Origin: Pedobacter kyungheensis
GTDB lineage: Bacteria > Bacteroidota > Bacteroidia > Sphingobacteriales > Sphingobacteriaceae
DNA: 64,000 nt
Direction: 5' to 3'
NCBI RefSeq assembly: GCF_000812965.1
Contig: NZ_JSYN01000022.1
Span: forward strand, 1 to 64,000
In this document: positions 51,970 through 60,546 of the stretch, piece after piece
Numbering within the stretch: the stretch's first letter is position 1
How the letters are laid out: every line of letters begins with the position of its first letter
Made by a program: the position numbers and the translations under genes
The notes under the pieces: model-generated
What the model saw: the letters and a program-made list of their open reading frames with translations, nothing else
Told to the model about the DNA's origin: nothing
The model's database searches: none

Positions 51970-54903
51970 ATGAAATTCAAACTATTTACATTGGCTTGTT
52001 TTCTGATTACGGGTTCTATTGCAAAAGCACAGACCACCTATCAATGGAAAACAGGAACTTCGGGCGGCTTTACATATAAATATGTAACCAACGACCCAAC
52101 TAAAACACGTTTTTACACACTAAAAAACGGTTTAACAGTAATTTTATCGCAAAACAACAAAGAGCCAAACATTACCTACAAAATGGCAGTAAGGGCGGGT
52201 AGCAATACCGACCCACGCACCAATACCGGTTTGGCGCACTATTTAGAGCATCTTTTGTTTAAAGGAACCGATAAGTTTGGAACATTAAACTATGCTAAAG
52301 AAAAACCGCTTTTAGATAAAATCGAATCACTTTACGAAGTTTATAATAAAACTACCGATCCGGAAAAACGTAAAGAAATTTATAAAGAGATTGATAAAAC
52401 TTCTGGTGAAGCTTCGAACTACTCAATTGCAAACGAGTACGACAAGATGATGAAAGCAATCGGAAGTGGCTCTACAAACGCCCATACCTCGGTTGAAGAA
52501 ACTGTTTACGAAGAAGATCTTCCATCAAACGCCATCGATAAGTTTTTAGCTGTACAGGCAGAACGTTTCCGTGCACCGGTTTTCCGTATTTTCCACACCG
52601 AATTAGAGGCGGTATACGAAGAAAAAAACATTGGTATGGATAACGACGGACGTAAAATGTACGAAAAAATGCTTTATGCCTTGTTTCCTACACACAACTA
52701 CGGTCAGCAAACTACCATTGGTACCATTGAGCATTTAAAAAATCCTTCATTGGTAGAAATCAGAAAATATTACAACAAATATTATGTGCCGAATAACATG
52801 GCCTTAATCATGTCGGGTGATATTAATTATGATGAACTGATTAAAAAAATCGACAAAGATTTTGCCTACATGGTTCCAAAGCCATTTACGCTTTACAATC
52901 CAGCTCCCGAAAAACCTTTAACCCAGGTACAAACTGTTGATATTTATGGTCCAAGTGCCGAAAATTTATACGTTGCCTACAGAGGTTTTGCTCAAAACAC
53001 CCACCAAAGCTTATTGTTAGATTTAATCGGTAGTATTTTATCTAACGGCAAAGCAGGTTTAATGGATATCAACATTAATAAACAACAAAAAATGTTGCGT
53101 GCAGGTGCAGGTTATAATTCGATGAAAGATTACGGTGTATTCATTTTATCGGGATCGCCAAAAGCGGGACAAAGTTTAGAAGAAGCACAGAAATTATTGT
53201 TAGAACAAGTAGAATTACTTAAAAAAGGCGAGTTTGATGAAAGCCTGATTAAAGCTACTGTGGCCAACATTAAACTGGCTGAACTACAAGGTTTCGATAA
53301 TAACGACGTACGCGCGGATGCAACTATGAATGCCTTTATCCAAAACCGTGGTACTGAATGGGATAAAACTTTAGCTTCTACTGATGCTATGGCCAAAATT
53401 ACCAAAAAGGAAATCGTAGATTTTGCCAACAAGTTTTTCGTTAACAACTATGTAGCTGTACTAAAACACAAAGGCGAAGACAAAAGCATTATAAAAGTAG
53501 AAAAACCTGCCATTACTGCCGTTAAAACCAATGTAAACGAGGTTTCTCCATTTACTAAAAACATTATTGCTGCTCCTGTAAAACCAATTGCACCTAAGTT
53601 TTTAGATTACACCAAAGACCTAAACTTTGGTAAAGCAGGCATTGCCGATGTAATTGCTGTGCAGAATACCGAAAACGGCATTTTCCGCATGAGTTACCGT
53701 TTTGATATGGGTTCTTACAATTACAAATTATTGCCTTATGCAGCGCAATACCTTTCATTTTTAAGTACTGATAAATACTCGGCAGAAGATATCAGTAAAG
53801 CTTTTTACAACATTGCCTGCAGCTATAACGTTAACGTGGCTACCGATGTAACTACCGTTTCAATAAGTGGCTTACAGGAAAACTTTGAGAAAGCAGTTGC
53901 TTTGGTAGAAGATGTTCTGGCTAACTGCAAACCAAACGAAAAAGCACTGGAAGACTTAAAAGGACGTTTATTAAAATCAAGAGAGAATGCAAAACTAAAC
54001 AAATCATCAATTCTTGGTGGTTTAATGAGTTATGCACAATATGGTGCAGTTAACCCTTTCAATTATGGTTTAAGCAATGACGAGATTAAAAACATGAAAT
54101 CAGCTGATCTGATTTACATCTTACATAATCTAACCAATTACAAACACACCATTACTTATTACGGTCCTAAAACACTTGCAGCTTTCTCTGCCGATATTGT
54201 GAAAGCACATCCTTTGGCTAAAGAATTTACAGATGCTGCCCCAATAAAGAAATTTACCTACACCAAAACCGATTCGAACAAAGTTTACTTTGCAGACTAC
54301 GATATGGTTCAGGCGGAAATCCGCTGGGTACGCAATGCTGGTTTATATGATCCGGCTAATGCTGCAAAAATTGCTTTATTTAACAACTATTTCGGTGGTG
54401 GCATGGGTTCGGTAGTATTCCAAACCATCCGCGAATCTAAAGCGTTGGCTTATTCTACTTTCGCGGTATATTCTTCTCCAAACAGCAAGGATAAAGAAAA
54501 TGCCATTATTGCTTACGTAGGTACACAGGCTGATAAAATGAACGAGGCAGTAGCAGGCATGAACGAGTTATTAACTACTTTACCAGAGTCTGATAAATCT
54601 TTCGCGCTTTCTAAAACCAACTCGTTGAATGGTATGGAGACCAGCCGTATTACTAAAGATGGTATCATTTACAGCTACCTTGCAGATAAAAAATTAGGTT
54701 TCGATCATGATTCAAGAATCGATGAATACGCTAACCTGAAACCACTTACTTTTGCAGATGTAAAATCGTTCCACCAGAATAACCTTTCGGGTAAACCTTA
54801 CAGCTATTGTATCGTTGCTTCTGAAAAGAAAATCAACATGGCCGATTTAAATAAATTTGGTCCGGTAACAAAATTAAGCCTGGAGCAGATTTTTGGATAC
54901 TAG
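51970..54903 (+). CDS. M16 family metallopeptidase (two-domain, secreted)
   Basis: A 977-residue exported protein (signal peptide 1-20). The inverted zinc motif HYLEH is at 90-94, with the distal glutamate in LEAVYEEKN near 217. A charged helical insertion (about 105-150) lengthens the usual spacing of these. The second M16 domain (from about 540) is inactive-type, with the arginine/tyrosine substrate-binding pair region GGMGSVVFQTIRESKALAYS near 815-835. Such pairs form a clamshell that degrades peptides in the periplasm. Followed immediately by a tandem repeat array. Confidence 0.94.
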   Translation: MKFKLFTLACFLITGSIAKAQTTYQWKTGTSGGFTYKYVTNDPTKTRFYTLKNGLTVILSQNNKEPNITYKMAVRAGSNTDPRTNTGLAHYLEHLLFKGTDKFGTLNYAKEKPLLDKIESLYEVYNKTTDPEKRKEIYKEIDKTSGEASNYSIANEYDKMMKAIGSGSTNAHTSVEETVYEEDLPSNAIDKFLAVQAERFRAPVFRIFHTELEAVYEEKNIGMDNDGRKMYEKMLYALFPTHNYGQQTTIGTIEHLKNPSLVEIRKYYNKYYVPNNMALIMSGDINYDELIKKIDKDFAYMVPKPFTLYNPAPEKPLTQVQTVDIYGPSAENLYVAYRGFAQNTHQSLLLDLIGSILSNGKAGLMDININKQQKMLRAGAGYNSMKDYGVFILSGSPKAGQSLEEAQKLLLEQVELLKKGEFDESLIKATVANIKLAELQGFDNNDVRADATMNAFIQNRGTEWDKTLASTDAMAKITKKEIVDFANKFFVNNYVAVLKHKGEDKSIIKVEKPAITAVKTNVNEVSPFTKNIIAAPVKPIAPKFLDYTKDLNFGKAGIADVIAVQNTENGIFRMSYRFDMGSYNYKLLPYAAQYLSFLSTDKYSAEDISKAFYNIACSYNVNVATDVTTVSISGLQENFEKAVALVEDVLANCKPNEKALEDLKGRLLKSRENAKLNKSSILGGLMSYAQYGAVNPFNYGLSNDEIKNMKSADLIYILHNLTNYKHTITYYGPKTLAAFSADIVKAHPLAKEFTDAAPIKKFTYTKTDSNKVYFADYDMVQAEIRWVRNAGLYDPANAAKIALFNNYFGGGMGSVVFQTIRESKALAYSTFAVYSSPNSKDKENAIIAYVGTQADKMNEAVAGMNELLTTLPESDKSFALSKTNSLNGMETSRITKDGIIYSYLADKKLGFDHDSRIDEYANLKPLTFADVKSFHQNNLSGKPYSYCIVASEKKINMADLNKFGPVTKLSLEQIFGY

Positions 54904-55320
54904 GAAAGACTAAAGCTTAAAGACCAAAGCTAAAAGCTTAGATGCCCTAAGGTGTGTGAGGTGGTGAAAAAAGCTTAAAGCAAAAAGACTAAAGCGAAAA
55001 GCTTAGATGCCCTTAGGTGTCTGAGGTGGTGAAAAAAGCTTAAAGCGAAAAGACCAAAGCGAAAAGCTTAGATGCCCTTAGGTGTCTGAGGTGGTGAAAA
55101 GGCTCAAAGCAAAAAGACCAAAACTTAAAGCTCAAATGCTCTTAGGTGTCTGAGGTGGTGAAAAAAGCTTAAAGCGAAAAGACCAAAGCGAAAAGCTTAG
55201 ATGCCCTTAGGTGTCTGAGGTGGTGAAAAGGCTCAAAGCAAAAAGACCAAAGCGAAAAGCTCAGATGCTCTTAGGTGCCTGAGGTGGTGAAAAGGCTCAA
55301 AGCAAAAAGCTTGAGCTTAA
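54904..55320. repeat. Tandem array, six units of 64-65 bp
   Basis: The marker GATGCCC (or variant) falls at 54941, 55006, 55071, 55135, 55200 and 55264. Each unit reads AAAGC-type words, then cttagatgcccttaggtgtc, then tgaggtggtgaaaa. Two word variants alternate (aaaaaagcttaaagc, aaaaggctcaaagc), giving a higher-order period of about 129 bp in the last four units. There are no unique spacers, so it is not CRISPR. The frame is not coding in a consistent way. Likely variable in copy number between strains. Confidence 0.93.
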
Positions 55321-55332
55321 ATTAATAAAAGG

Positions 55333-55363
55333 AAAGCGTTCCGATCTTGTATCGAAACGCTTT
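55333..55363. terminator. Bidirectional terminator hairpin
   Basis: Thirteen-bp arms (aaagcgttccgat / atcgaaacgcttt, one G-T pair) and a 5-nt loop; T-runs occur on both sides. It can end the flavin-enzyme transcript from the right, 15 bases past its stop, and any transcript through the repeat array from the left. Confidence 0.75.
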
Positions 55364-55378
55364 TTGTTTTTAGATCAA

Positions 55379-56383
55379 TTATCCGAAAACGCTGGCAAAT
55401 AGCTTATTTGAATACAATTTTGCTTCATGATCGTATATATGTGAAGTGCTCATGATTTCGTTCACACCATGTTTAGCAATGAAGTTACTCAACTCAGTTT
55501 TAATAGTCTCAGGACTCCCAATAAAAGAATAATACAGCATTTGTTCTACTGCTTCTTTTTCAAGCTGATCCCAATAGCTATCCATATTATCGACAGCAGG
55601 TTTCAACAATTCTCTTTTACCGGTAATTACCCCTAAAAACATTCTTTTAACTGAAGTAGCCAGGCGATCAGCCTCGGCATCAGTATCAGCAGCTACCACA
55701 TTTACGCAGGCCATTACATAGGGTTCCTGTAAAAATTTAGAGGATTTAAAATTATTGCGGTAAATGGCAATGGCCTGCTCAAAGTAAGCGGGCGCAAAAT
55801 GGCTGGCAAAGGCATAAGGTAAACCTTTTTCTGCTGCCAATCTTGCGCTATCGGTGCTCGATCCTAATACCCAAATCGGAATATCAAGTCCTTCTCCGGG
55901 AATGGCGCGCACATTGGCTTTATTGTTTTCGGCCGAGAATAAACGTTGCAGCTTATCAATATCGCCTGGGAAATTATGTACGGCATGCATATTTTCGCCC
56001 CTGATGGCCATAGCAGTGATCTGATCGGTACCAGGAGCCCTTCCCAAACCTAAATCGATCCGGTTAGGATAAAGCGAAGCCAGCGTACCAAACTGTTCGG
56101 CCACAATTAAAGGTGCGTGGTTGGGTAACATAATGCCACCAGAACCTACACGAATAGATTTGGTACCACCTGCAATAAAGCCAATTAACACAGCAGTGGC
56201 TGAACTGGCTACACCAGCCATGTTATGGTGTTCGGCAAACCAGTATCGCCGGTAACCCAAATCTTCTGATTGTTTAGCCAATGCTAAGCTGTCTTTAAAA
56301 GTATCGGCGGCGGTATGGCCATCCAAAACAGTAGCCAGATCTAGTACCGAGAAAGGTATATTTTTTAATGAATTAGCATCCAT
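55379..56383 (-). CDS. LLM-class flavin-dependent oxidoreductase (luciferase-like)
   Basis: A 334-residue bacterial-luciferase-like monooxygenase or reductase using FMN or F420-type flavin. Motifs: FSVLDLATVLDG at the start, LGYRRYWFAEHHNMAGVASSATAVLIG, IRVGSGGIMLPNHAPLIVAEQFGTLASLYPNRIDLGLGRAPGTD (the family core) and VLGSSTDSARLAAEKGLPYAFASHF. This matches the MsnO8-like subgroup. Substrate unknown. It is a single gene with terminators on both sides. Confidence 0.93.
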   Translation of the reverse strand: MDANSLKNIPFSVLDLATVLDGHTAADTFKDSLALAKQSEDLGYRRYWFAEHHNMAGVASSATAVLIGFIAGGTKSIRVGSGGIMLPNHAPLIVAEQFGTLASLYPNRIDLGLGRAPGTDQITAMAIRGENMHAVHNFPGDIDKLQRLFSAENNKANVRAIPGEGLDIPIWVLGSSTDSARLAAEKGLPYAFASHFAPAYFEQAIAIYRNNFKSSKFLQEPYVMACVNVVAADTDAEADRLATSVKRMFLGVITGKRELLKPAVDNMDSYWDQLEKEAVEQMLYYSFIGSPETIKTELSNFIAKHGVNEIMSTSHIYDHEAKLYSNKLFASVFG

Positions 56384-56480
56384 ATTTATGGGAAATTATA
56401 ATACCGGCAAAAGTATTCTTAAAACCTTCAACTACCTTCGGTTAGCCCTACTTATGACCTAAAGGCTACATTAACCGAAA

Positions 56481-56525
56481 GCAAAAAAAGAAAGCAGCCT
56501 GATTTGGACTGCTTTCTTTTTTTGC
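56481..56525. terminator. Bidirectional terminator behind the csbD-like gene
   Basis: Seventeen-bp perfect arms from gcaaaaaaag to ctttttttgc around an 11-nt loop. It lies 11 bases from the CsbD stop on the minus strand; both strands give T-runs. Confidence 0.85.
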
Positions 56526-56535
56526 GTGACTACTA

Positions 56536-56721
56536 TTAAAGGGAATTTATCCACTTTACCAGCTCTTCCCTACCTTTTCCCGTTTTTTGTTGCAGTTTCC
56601 CCAACAACTCATCATCTTGTCCCTCCTCATGCTTCAAATCATCATCTGTTAAATCGGCATAAGCCTGTTTAACTTTACCCTTTATTTCATTCCACTTTCC
56701 TTTTAATTCTAACTTATCCAT
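56536..56721 (-). CDS. CsbD family stress protein
   Basis: A 61-residue hydrophilic protein: MDKLELKGKWNEIKGKVKQAYADLTDDDL is the CsbD family start, followed by an acidic/lysine-rich second half ending in VKWINSL. CsbD-like proteins are general stress proteins of unknown mechanism, probably largely disordered or helical. It is a single gene with a strong terminator. Confidence 0.93.
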   Translation of the reverse strand: MDKLELKGKWNEIKGKVKQAYADLTDDDLKHEEGQDDELLGKLQQKTGKGREELVKWINSL

Positions 56722-56825
56722 GCGTGTATGTTTTTCTAAATGTTAATGTTATATCTAAAAAACAGGTAAAACTTATTATTGTTTTAAAAAACGTAAGGAG
56801 ATGAATGTATGCAGCATCTAAAAAA

Positions 56826-56850
56826 AATGCCCCCGGGTTTTCCGGAGGCA
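56826..56850 (-). terminator. Terminator behind acs
   Basis: Arms atgcccccgg / ccggaggcat with one mismatch, then a six-T run on the minus strand, 27 bases after the acs stop. Confidence 0.8.
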
Positions 56851-56876
56851 TGGTATATCTCTTGATTTTACATCAA

Positions 56877-58775
56877 TTATTTTAGCGTTTTGGCCGCTTC
56901 GATAATCTCTTCCACAACTGCCGGATCCAGCAAAGTAGAAGTATCACCCAAATTAGTGGTATCGCCTTCAGCTATTTTTCTTAAAATTCTGCGCATAATT
57001 TTACCTGAGCGAGTTTTCGGTAAACCAGACACAAACAAAATCTTATCAGGCTTGGCAATGGCACCAATTACACGGGTAACAGTTTGCAGGATATCTTTTT
57101 TAGATAAATCGGCTTCTCCATGCATTTCAGGATAAATTACAAAGGCATAAATGCCCTGCCCTTTTACATCATGTGGGTAACCTACAACAGCACTTTCTAC
57201 TACACCAGCATGCATGTTAATCGCATTTTCTACTTCGGCAGTTCCAATCCGGTGTCCCGAAACGTTTAACACATCATCCACGCGACCGGTAATCCGGTAA
57301 TAACCATCTGCATCACGCAAACAACCATCTCCGGTGAAATATAAATTTTCGTAAGTAGAAAAATAAGTCTGCTTGCAGCGTTCGTGATCACCGTAAGTGG
57401 TGCGCAGCATACCTGGCCAAGGAAATTTAATGCAAAGGTTACCCGTTACATCATTCCCGGTTATTTCATTACCGTTTTCATCAACCAAAATAGGCTGAAT
57501 ACCCGGTAAAGGCAAAGTAGCAAAACTAGGTTTGGTTGGCGTTACGGTAGCAATAGGCGAAATCATAATCCCCCCGGTTTCCGTTTGCCACCAGGTATCT
57601 ACAATAGGCGCTTTTCCATGACCAATTTTCTCATCAAACCAGTGCCATGCCTCTTCATTAATCGGCTCACCTACTGAGCCCAATACCCTGATTGTGCTTA
57701 AATCTTTACCATTCAAAGGCTCATCGCCAAAGCTCATTAACGAACGGATGGCTGTAGGTGCAGTATATAGGGTATTTACCTTATGTTTTTCTACAATATC
57801 CCAAAAACGCGATGGGGTCGGGTAAGTTGGTATGCCCTCAAACAACACAGAGGTTGCGCCCTGCGAAAGCGGTCCGTAAACAATGTAAGAGTGACCGGTA
57901 ATCCAGCCAATATCAGCAGTACAGAAATATACTTCGCCTGGCTGATAATTAAATACGTTGGCAAAAGTATAACCTGCGTAAACCATGTAGCCCCCACAGG
58001 TATGTACCACACCTTTAGGTTTACCGGTTGAACCCGAAGTATAAAGAATGAAAAGCATATCCTCTGCATCCATTTCTTCGGCTTCGCAAATATCGTTCAC
58101 ATGTTTAACCTCGTCCTCCCACCATACATCACGGCCTTTCAGCATGGAAACAGGGGTACGGATATGGGTTAAAACGATACACTTTTCTACCGTTGGGCAA
58201 CCGATCAAAGCATCGTCAATTACATCTTTAAGCGGAATTTGTTTGTTACCACGGTATGAGCCATCGGCAGTAATTACCAGCTTACATTGCGAATCATTGA
58301 TCCGATCGGCAATAGATTTGGCAGAAAAACCACCAAAAATAACCGAATGTACTGCACCAATACGCGCACAAGCCAATACTGCAATAGCCAGCTCAGGTAC
58401 CATAGGCATGTAAATGCAAATGCGGTCGCCTTTTTTGGCACCATTGCGTTTTAACACATTGGCAAAGCGGCAAACGCGTTCGTGCAACATTTTATAGGTA
58501 TAGGTAACGGGTTCTTCTTCCGGGTTATTGGGCTCCCAGATAATGGCAGGTTTATCACCATTGAGTGCAAGATGACGGTCTAAACAATTTTCGGTGATAT
58601 TAAGCTTAGCGCCTTCAAACCATTTGATATTAGGTTCATTGAAGTTCCAGGACAATACCTTGAACCAGGGTTTACGCCATTGAAAGTTTTGCGCAACCTC
58701 ACCCCAGAACTGCTCGGGGTTTTCTACGCTTTTCTTATAATCTTCTTCGTATTGCTTAAAAGATGTAATTTGCAT
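56877..58775 (-). CDS. acs: Acetyl-CoA synthetase (acetate-CoA ligase)
   Basis: Activates acetate with ATP and CoA through an acetyl-AMP intermediate. The 632-residue ANL-family enzyme has the P-loop-like YTSGSTGKPKGVVH motif (~245-258), DTWWQTETGG (acetate-pocket region), YFTGDGCLRDADGYYRITGRVDD (hinge and adenylate region), and LPKTRSGKIMRR with the catalytic and acetylatable Lys592. Length and order are standard. It is a single gene, divergent from the hypothetical at 58896. Confidence 0.97.
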   Translation of the reverse strand: MQITSFKQYEEDYKKSVENPEQFWGEVAQNFQWRKPWFKVLSWNFNEPNIKWFEGAKLNITENCLDRHLALNGDKPAIIWEPNNPEEEPVTYTYKMLHERVCRFANVLKRNGAKKGDRICIYMPMVPELAIAVLACARIGAVHSVIFGGFSAKSIADRINDSQCKLVITADGSYRGNKQIPLKDVIDDALIGCPTVEKCIVLTHIRTPVSMLKGRDVWWEDEVKHVNDICEAEEMDAEDMLFILYTSGSTGKPKGVVHTCGGYMVYAGYTFANVFNYQPGEVYFCTADIGWITGHSYIVYGPLSQGATSVLFEGIPTYPTPSRFWDIVEKHKVNTLYTAPTAIRSLMSFGDEPLNGKDLSTIRVLGSVGEPINEEAWHWFDEKIGHGKAPIVDTWWQTETGGIMISPIATVTPTKPSFATLPLPGIQPILVDENGNEITGNDVTGNLCIKFPWPGMLRTTYGDHERCKQTYFSTYENLYFTGDGCLRDADGYYRITGRVDDVLNVSGHRIGTAEVENAINMHAGVVESAVVGYPHDVKGQGIYAFVIYPEMHGEADLSKKDILQTVTRVIGAIAKPDKILFVSGLPKTRSGKIMRRILRKIAEGDTTNLGDTSTLLDPAVVEEIIEAAKTLK

Positions 58776-58859
58776 TGCTCGTTTTATATTTTGGATTAGT
58801 TGCGGCTAATTTAAATAAATAATAACAAGGAGAAATAGTTAAATCGTATCAAAATAAAT

Positions 58860-58891
58860 ATCAAACGTTTGATTGGAAATAATTATTTTTG
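58860..58891 (+). promoter_or_regulatory. Palindrome and -7 box before the hypothetical secreted protein
   Basis: ATCAAACGTTTGAT (58860-58873) is a perfect 14-bp palindrome of LacI-like form, and TATTTTTG (58884-58891) is an exact -7 match. With the ATG at 58896 the mRNA would begin at or just before the start codon, so it would be almost leaderless. The palindrome differs from the seven glycan-locus operators outside the AAACGTTT core. Confidence 0.5.
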
Positions 58892-58895
58892 ATAT

Positions 58896-59393
58896 ATGAA
58901 AAATATCGCTTTATCACTTGTTCTATTCTTCATGGTTATGGGAAATAGAACGCTCGCCAGCTCTGAATTTCACCTGCTTGTCAAAACAGACACTACTAAA
59001 ACCTCAACCTACAAGGTTTTAGGCAAATCTAAAAACATAGAATCAGTTGAAATCCGAAAGAGCAAGAAATCAGGTCAAATCGTTTACATTACTGTAGGTA
59101 AAAAGAAACTGACTAGTGTTAACAATAATTCAACTGCTTATGGAGTTGTTGGCAAATCGGAATCAGTAGAAGCAAAAAGTGAAACCGGACCAATTTTTGA
59201 CAATATTGAAGTTTTGAACGGCGGGTATGATAACATTAAAGTTGACAAAAAATCGACAACACAAAATTTCTATACGCTTACCAATATTAATTTCCCCTTA
59301 CGCTTACGGCTACATGCTGGTACAGAATATATAGATTTTGAACTAAAGGAAGCCGGAAGATGGGATGTTGATATAAATTATAAAAATAATTAG
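58896..59393 (+). CDS. Hypothetical secreted protein
   Basis: A 165-residue protein with a signal peptide (1-22, ending TLASS). The mature part is polar, Lys/Ser/Thr-rich, with short beta-strand patterns and a repeated phrase: YKVLGKSKNIESVEIRKSK and YGVVGKSESVEAKSE, about 43 residues apart, which suggests a small internal repeat. It ends in AGRWDVDINYKNN. No family recognised. It is between acs and the ribosomal operon, on the strand of the latter. Confidence 0.7.
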   Translation: MKNIALSLVLFFMVMGNRTLASSEFHLLVKTDTTKTSTYKVLGKSKNIESVEIRKSKKSGQIVYITVGKKKLTSVNNNSTAYGVVGKSESVEAKSETGPIFDNIEVLNGGYDNIKVDKKSTTQNFYTLTNINFPLRLRLHAGTEYIDFELKEAGRWDVDINYKNN

Positions 59394-59484
59394 CTAGGCT
59401 CTTGCCTTTTACAATTATTATTCAGATATTTGCACACTCTTAAAAAAATTAAGCGACGATATTTAACAACTATATTTACAAGTC

Positions 59485-59718
59485 ATGTCAAGAGTTTGTG
59501 ATTTAACAGGAAAAATGGCAATGAAAGGTAATAACGTATCACACTCGAACGTTAAAACCAAACGCAAATTTTATCCTAATTTGAAACTTCAGAAATTTTA
59601 TATCCCTGAAGAAGACCGTTGGATTACGTTGAAAGTTTCTACTTCAGCGATTAAAACCATCAATAAAGTGGGTATTAGCGAAGCAATCAACCGTTTCGTA
59701 AAAAAAGGATTTTTGTAA
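59485..59718 (+). CDS. rpmB: Ribosomal protein bL28
   Basis: A 77-residue large-subunit protein; MSRVCDLTGKMAMKGNNVSHSN is the classic L28 start, and KFYPNLKLQKFYIPEEDRWITLKVST the middle. Length is normal. It begins the run rpmB-rpmG-DUF4295-ftsY-rimO that is conserved in Bacteroidota, here interrupted by two insertions. The zinc-ribbon cysteine pair of some L28 forms is reduced to one Cys. Confidence 0.97.
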   Translation: MSRVCDLTGKMAMKGNNVSHSNVKTKRKFYPNLKLQKFYIPEEDRWITLKVSTSAIKTINKVGISEAINRFVKKGFL

Positions 59719-59762
59719 AAAACATTAACTGTTGAGATTAACAGTTTACAACTAATATTAAA

Positions 59763-59945
59763 ATGGCAAAAAAAGGTAACAGAGTTCAGGTTATTTTAGA
59801 ATGTACTGAGCACAAAGAAAGTGGCATGCCAGGTATGTCTAGATATATTTCTACCAAAAACCGTAAAAACACTACTGAGCGTTTAGAATTGAAAAAATTC
59901 AACCCGGTATTGAGAAAAGTAACCGTACATAAAGAAATTAAATAG
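59763..59945 (+). CDS. rpmG: Ribosomal protein bL33
   Basis: A 60-residue large-subunit protein: MAKKGNRVQVILECTEHK, RYISTKNRKNTTERLELKKFNPVLRKVTVHKEIK. This is a zinc-free L33 form with one cysteine. It follows rpmB by 44 bases. Confidence 0.97.
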   Translation: MAKKGNRVQVILECTEHKESGMPGMSRYISTKNRKNTTERLELKKFNPVLRKVTVHKEIK

Positions 59946-60030
59946 GTTAAAGGATAAAAGACCAAAGCTTAAAGACTGAAGCATTTTGTATGTCTTAAAT
60001 CTAATGTCTGATATCTCAAATCTAATAATT
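59946..60030. repeat. Short-word repeat between rpmG and the DUF4295 gene
   Basis: First part: aggataaaagaccaaagctt then aaagactgaagc, the same words as the 54904 array. Second part: tcttaaatctaatgtctgat then atctcaaatctaat, chains of the AAATCTAAT/ATGTCTGAT words. It sits inside a ribosomal operon without apparent terminator. Confidence 0.6.
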
Positions 60031-60044
60031 AAAATTATAAGAAC

Positions 60045-60200
60045 ATGGCAAAGAAAGTAGTTGCAACCCTTAAAACAGGTACAGGTAAAGAATATTCGAA
60101 AGTAATTACAATGGTAAAATCACCTAAAACTGGTGCTTACTCATTCAAAGAGCTTATCGTACACAACGACCACGTAAAAGATGCTATTGCATCTAAATAA
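60045..60200 (+). CDS. DUF4295 family protein, probable ribosome component
   Basis: A 51-residue basic protein read from ATG 60045 to TAA 60200: MAKKVVATLKTGTGKEYSK ... SPKTGAYSFKELIVHNDHV. Size, basicity and position behind rpmG are those of DUF4295, restricted to Bacteroidota. A small extra large-subunit protein (bL38) was reported from the Flavobacterium ribosome, and I believe it is this family, but I cannot confirm that here. It is too short for most automatic frame searches. Confidence 0.88.
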   Translation: MAKKVVATLKTGTGKEYSKVITMVKSPKTGAYSFKELIVHNDHVKDAIASK

Positions 60201-60233
60201 GGTTAATATTTTTTAATATTGAAAATATTACAG

Positions 60234-60265
60234 GCCGTTCCGTTTCAACCGGGAGGGCTTTTTTT
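60234..60265 (+). terminator. Probable terminator of the ribosomal protein operon
   Basis: Imperfect stem gccgttccg / cgggagggc (one mismatch, one G-T) with a short loop, followed by a seven-T run. It lies 33 bases after DUF4295 and before the toxin cassette's own promoter. Confidence 0.65.
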
Positions 60266-60297
60266 GTTATTGAAAATTACCTCAGAAAATAATTGAT

Positions 60298-60305
60298 TAT
60301 CTTTG
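60298..60305 (+). promoter_or_regulatory. -7 box of the second antitoxin/toxin cassette
   Basis: TATCTTTG, exact TAnnTTTG, 13 bases before the antitoxin ATG. Because a terminator precedes it, this promoter may also drive ftsY. Confidence 0.6.
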
Positions 60306-60318
60306 AAAAAACATAACC

Positions 60319-60546
60319 ATGGAAGCATATAAGTTTAAAACCAAGGTTTCTGAAGATGGAACCATTTCTGTTCCAGAAGGATTCGATGTAAAAAACAAAG
60401 AGGTTGAAGTCATTATTTTAAACGAGACAACCAAAAATACCCCGAAAAAAAATATGAGAGAATTTCTTGATAAATTTTCGGGCATTTTAGAAGGAATTGA
60501 TCCGGATAAAGCTAAATACGATTATCTTATGGATAAGCATAAGTAA
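60319..60546 (+). CDS. Putative antitoxin of a PIN-domain toxin
   Basis: A 75-residue protein with an N-terminal SpoVT/AbrB-like or VapB-type strand pattern (YKFKTKVSEDGTISVPEGFDVKNKEVEVIIL) and a C-terminal acidic helix (REFLDKFSGILEGIDPDKAKYDYLMDKHK) as toxin-binding tail. It is followed directly by a PIN toxin, with the toxin ATG (60547) right after its TAA. It probably neutralises the toxin and represses the pair. Confidence 0.82.
   Translation: MEAYKFKTKVSEDGTISVPEGFDVKNKEVEVIILNETTKNTPKKNMREFLDKFSGILEGIDPDKAKYDYLMDKHK

Noticed and set aside
54904..55320. Regular repeats suggesting a CRISPR array
   Set aside because: The units are contiguous and homologous along their whole length, without unique spacers, and no cas genes are present.
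58860..58873. Eighth site of the glycan-locus LacI regulon
   Set aside because: It shares only the AAACGTTT core; flanking bases (ATC/GAT) differ from the CTA/GTA forms, and the neighbouring genes are unrelated to glycans.
59946..60030. Terminator or riboregulator between rpmG and the DUF4295 gene
   Set aside because: The words do not form a stable stem with a T-run; it fits the word-repeat class better.
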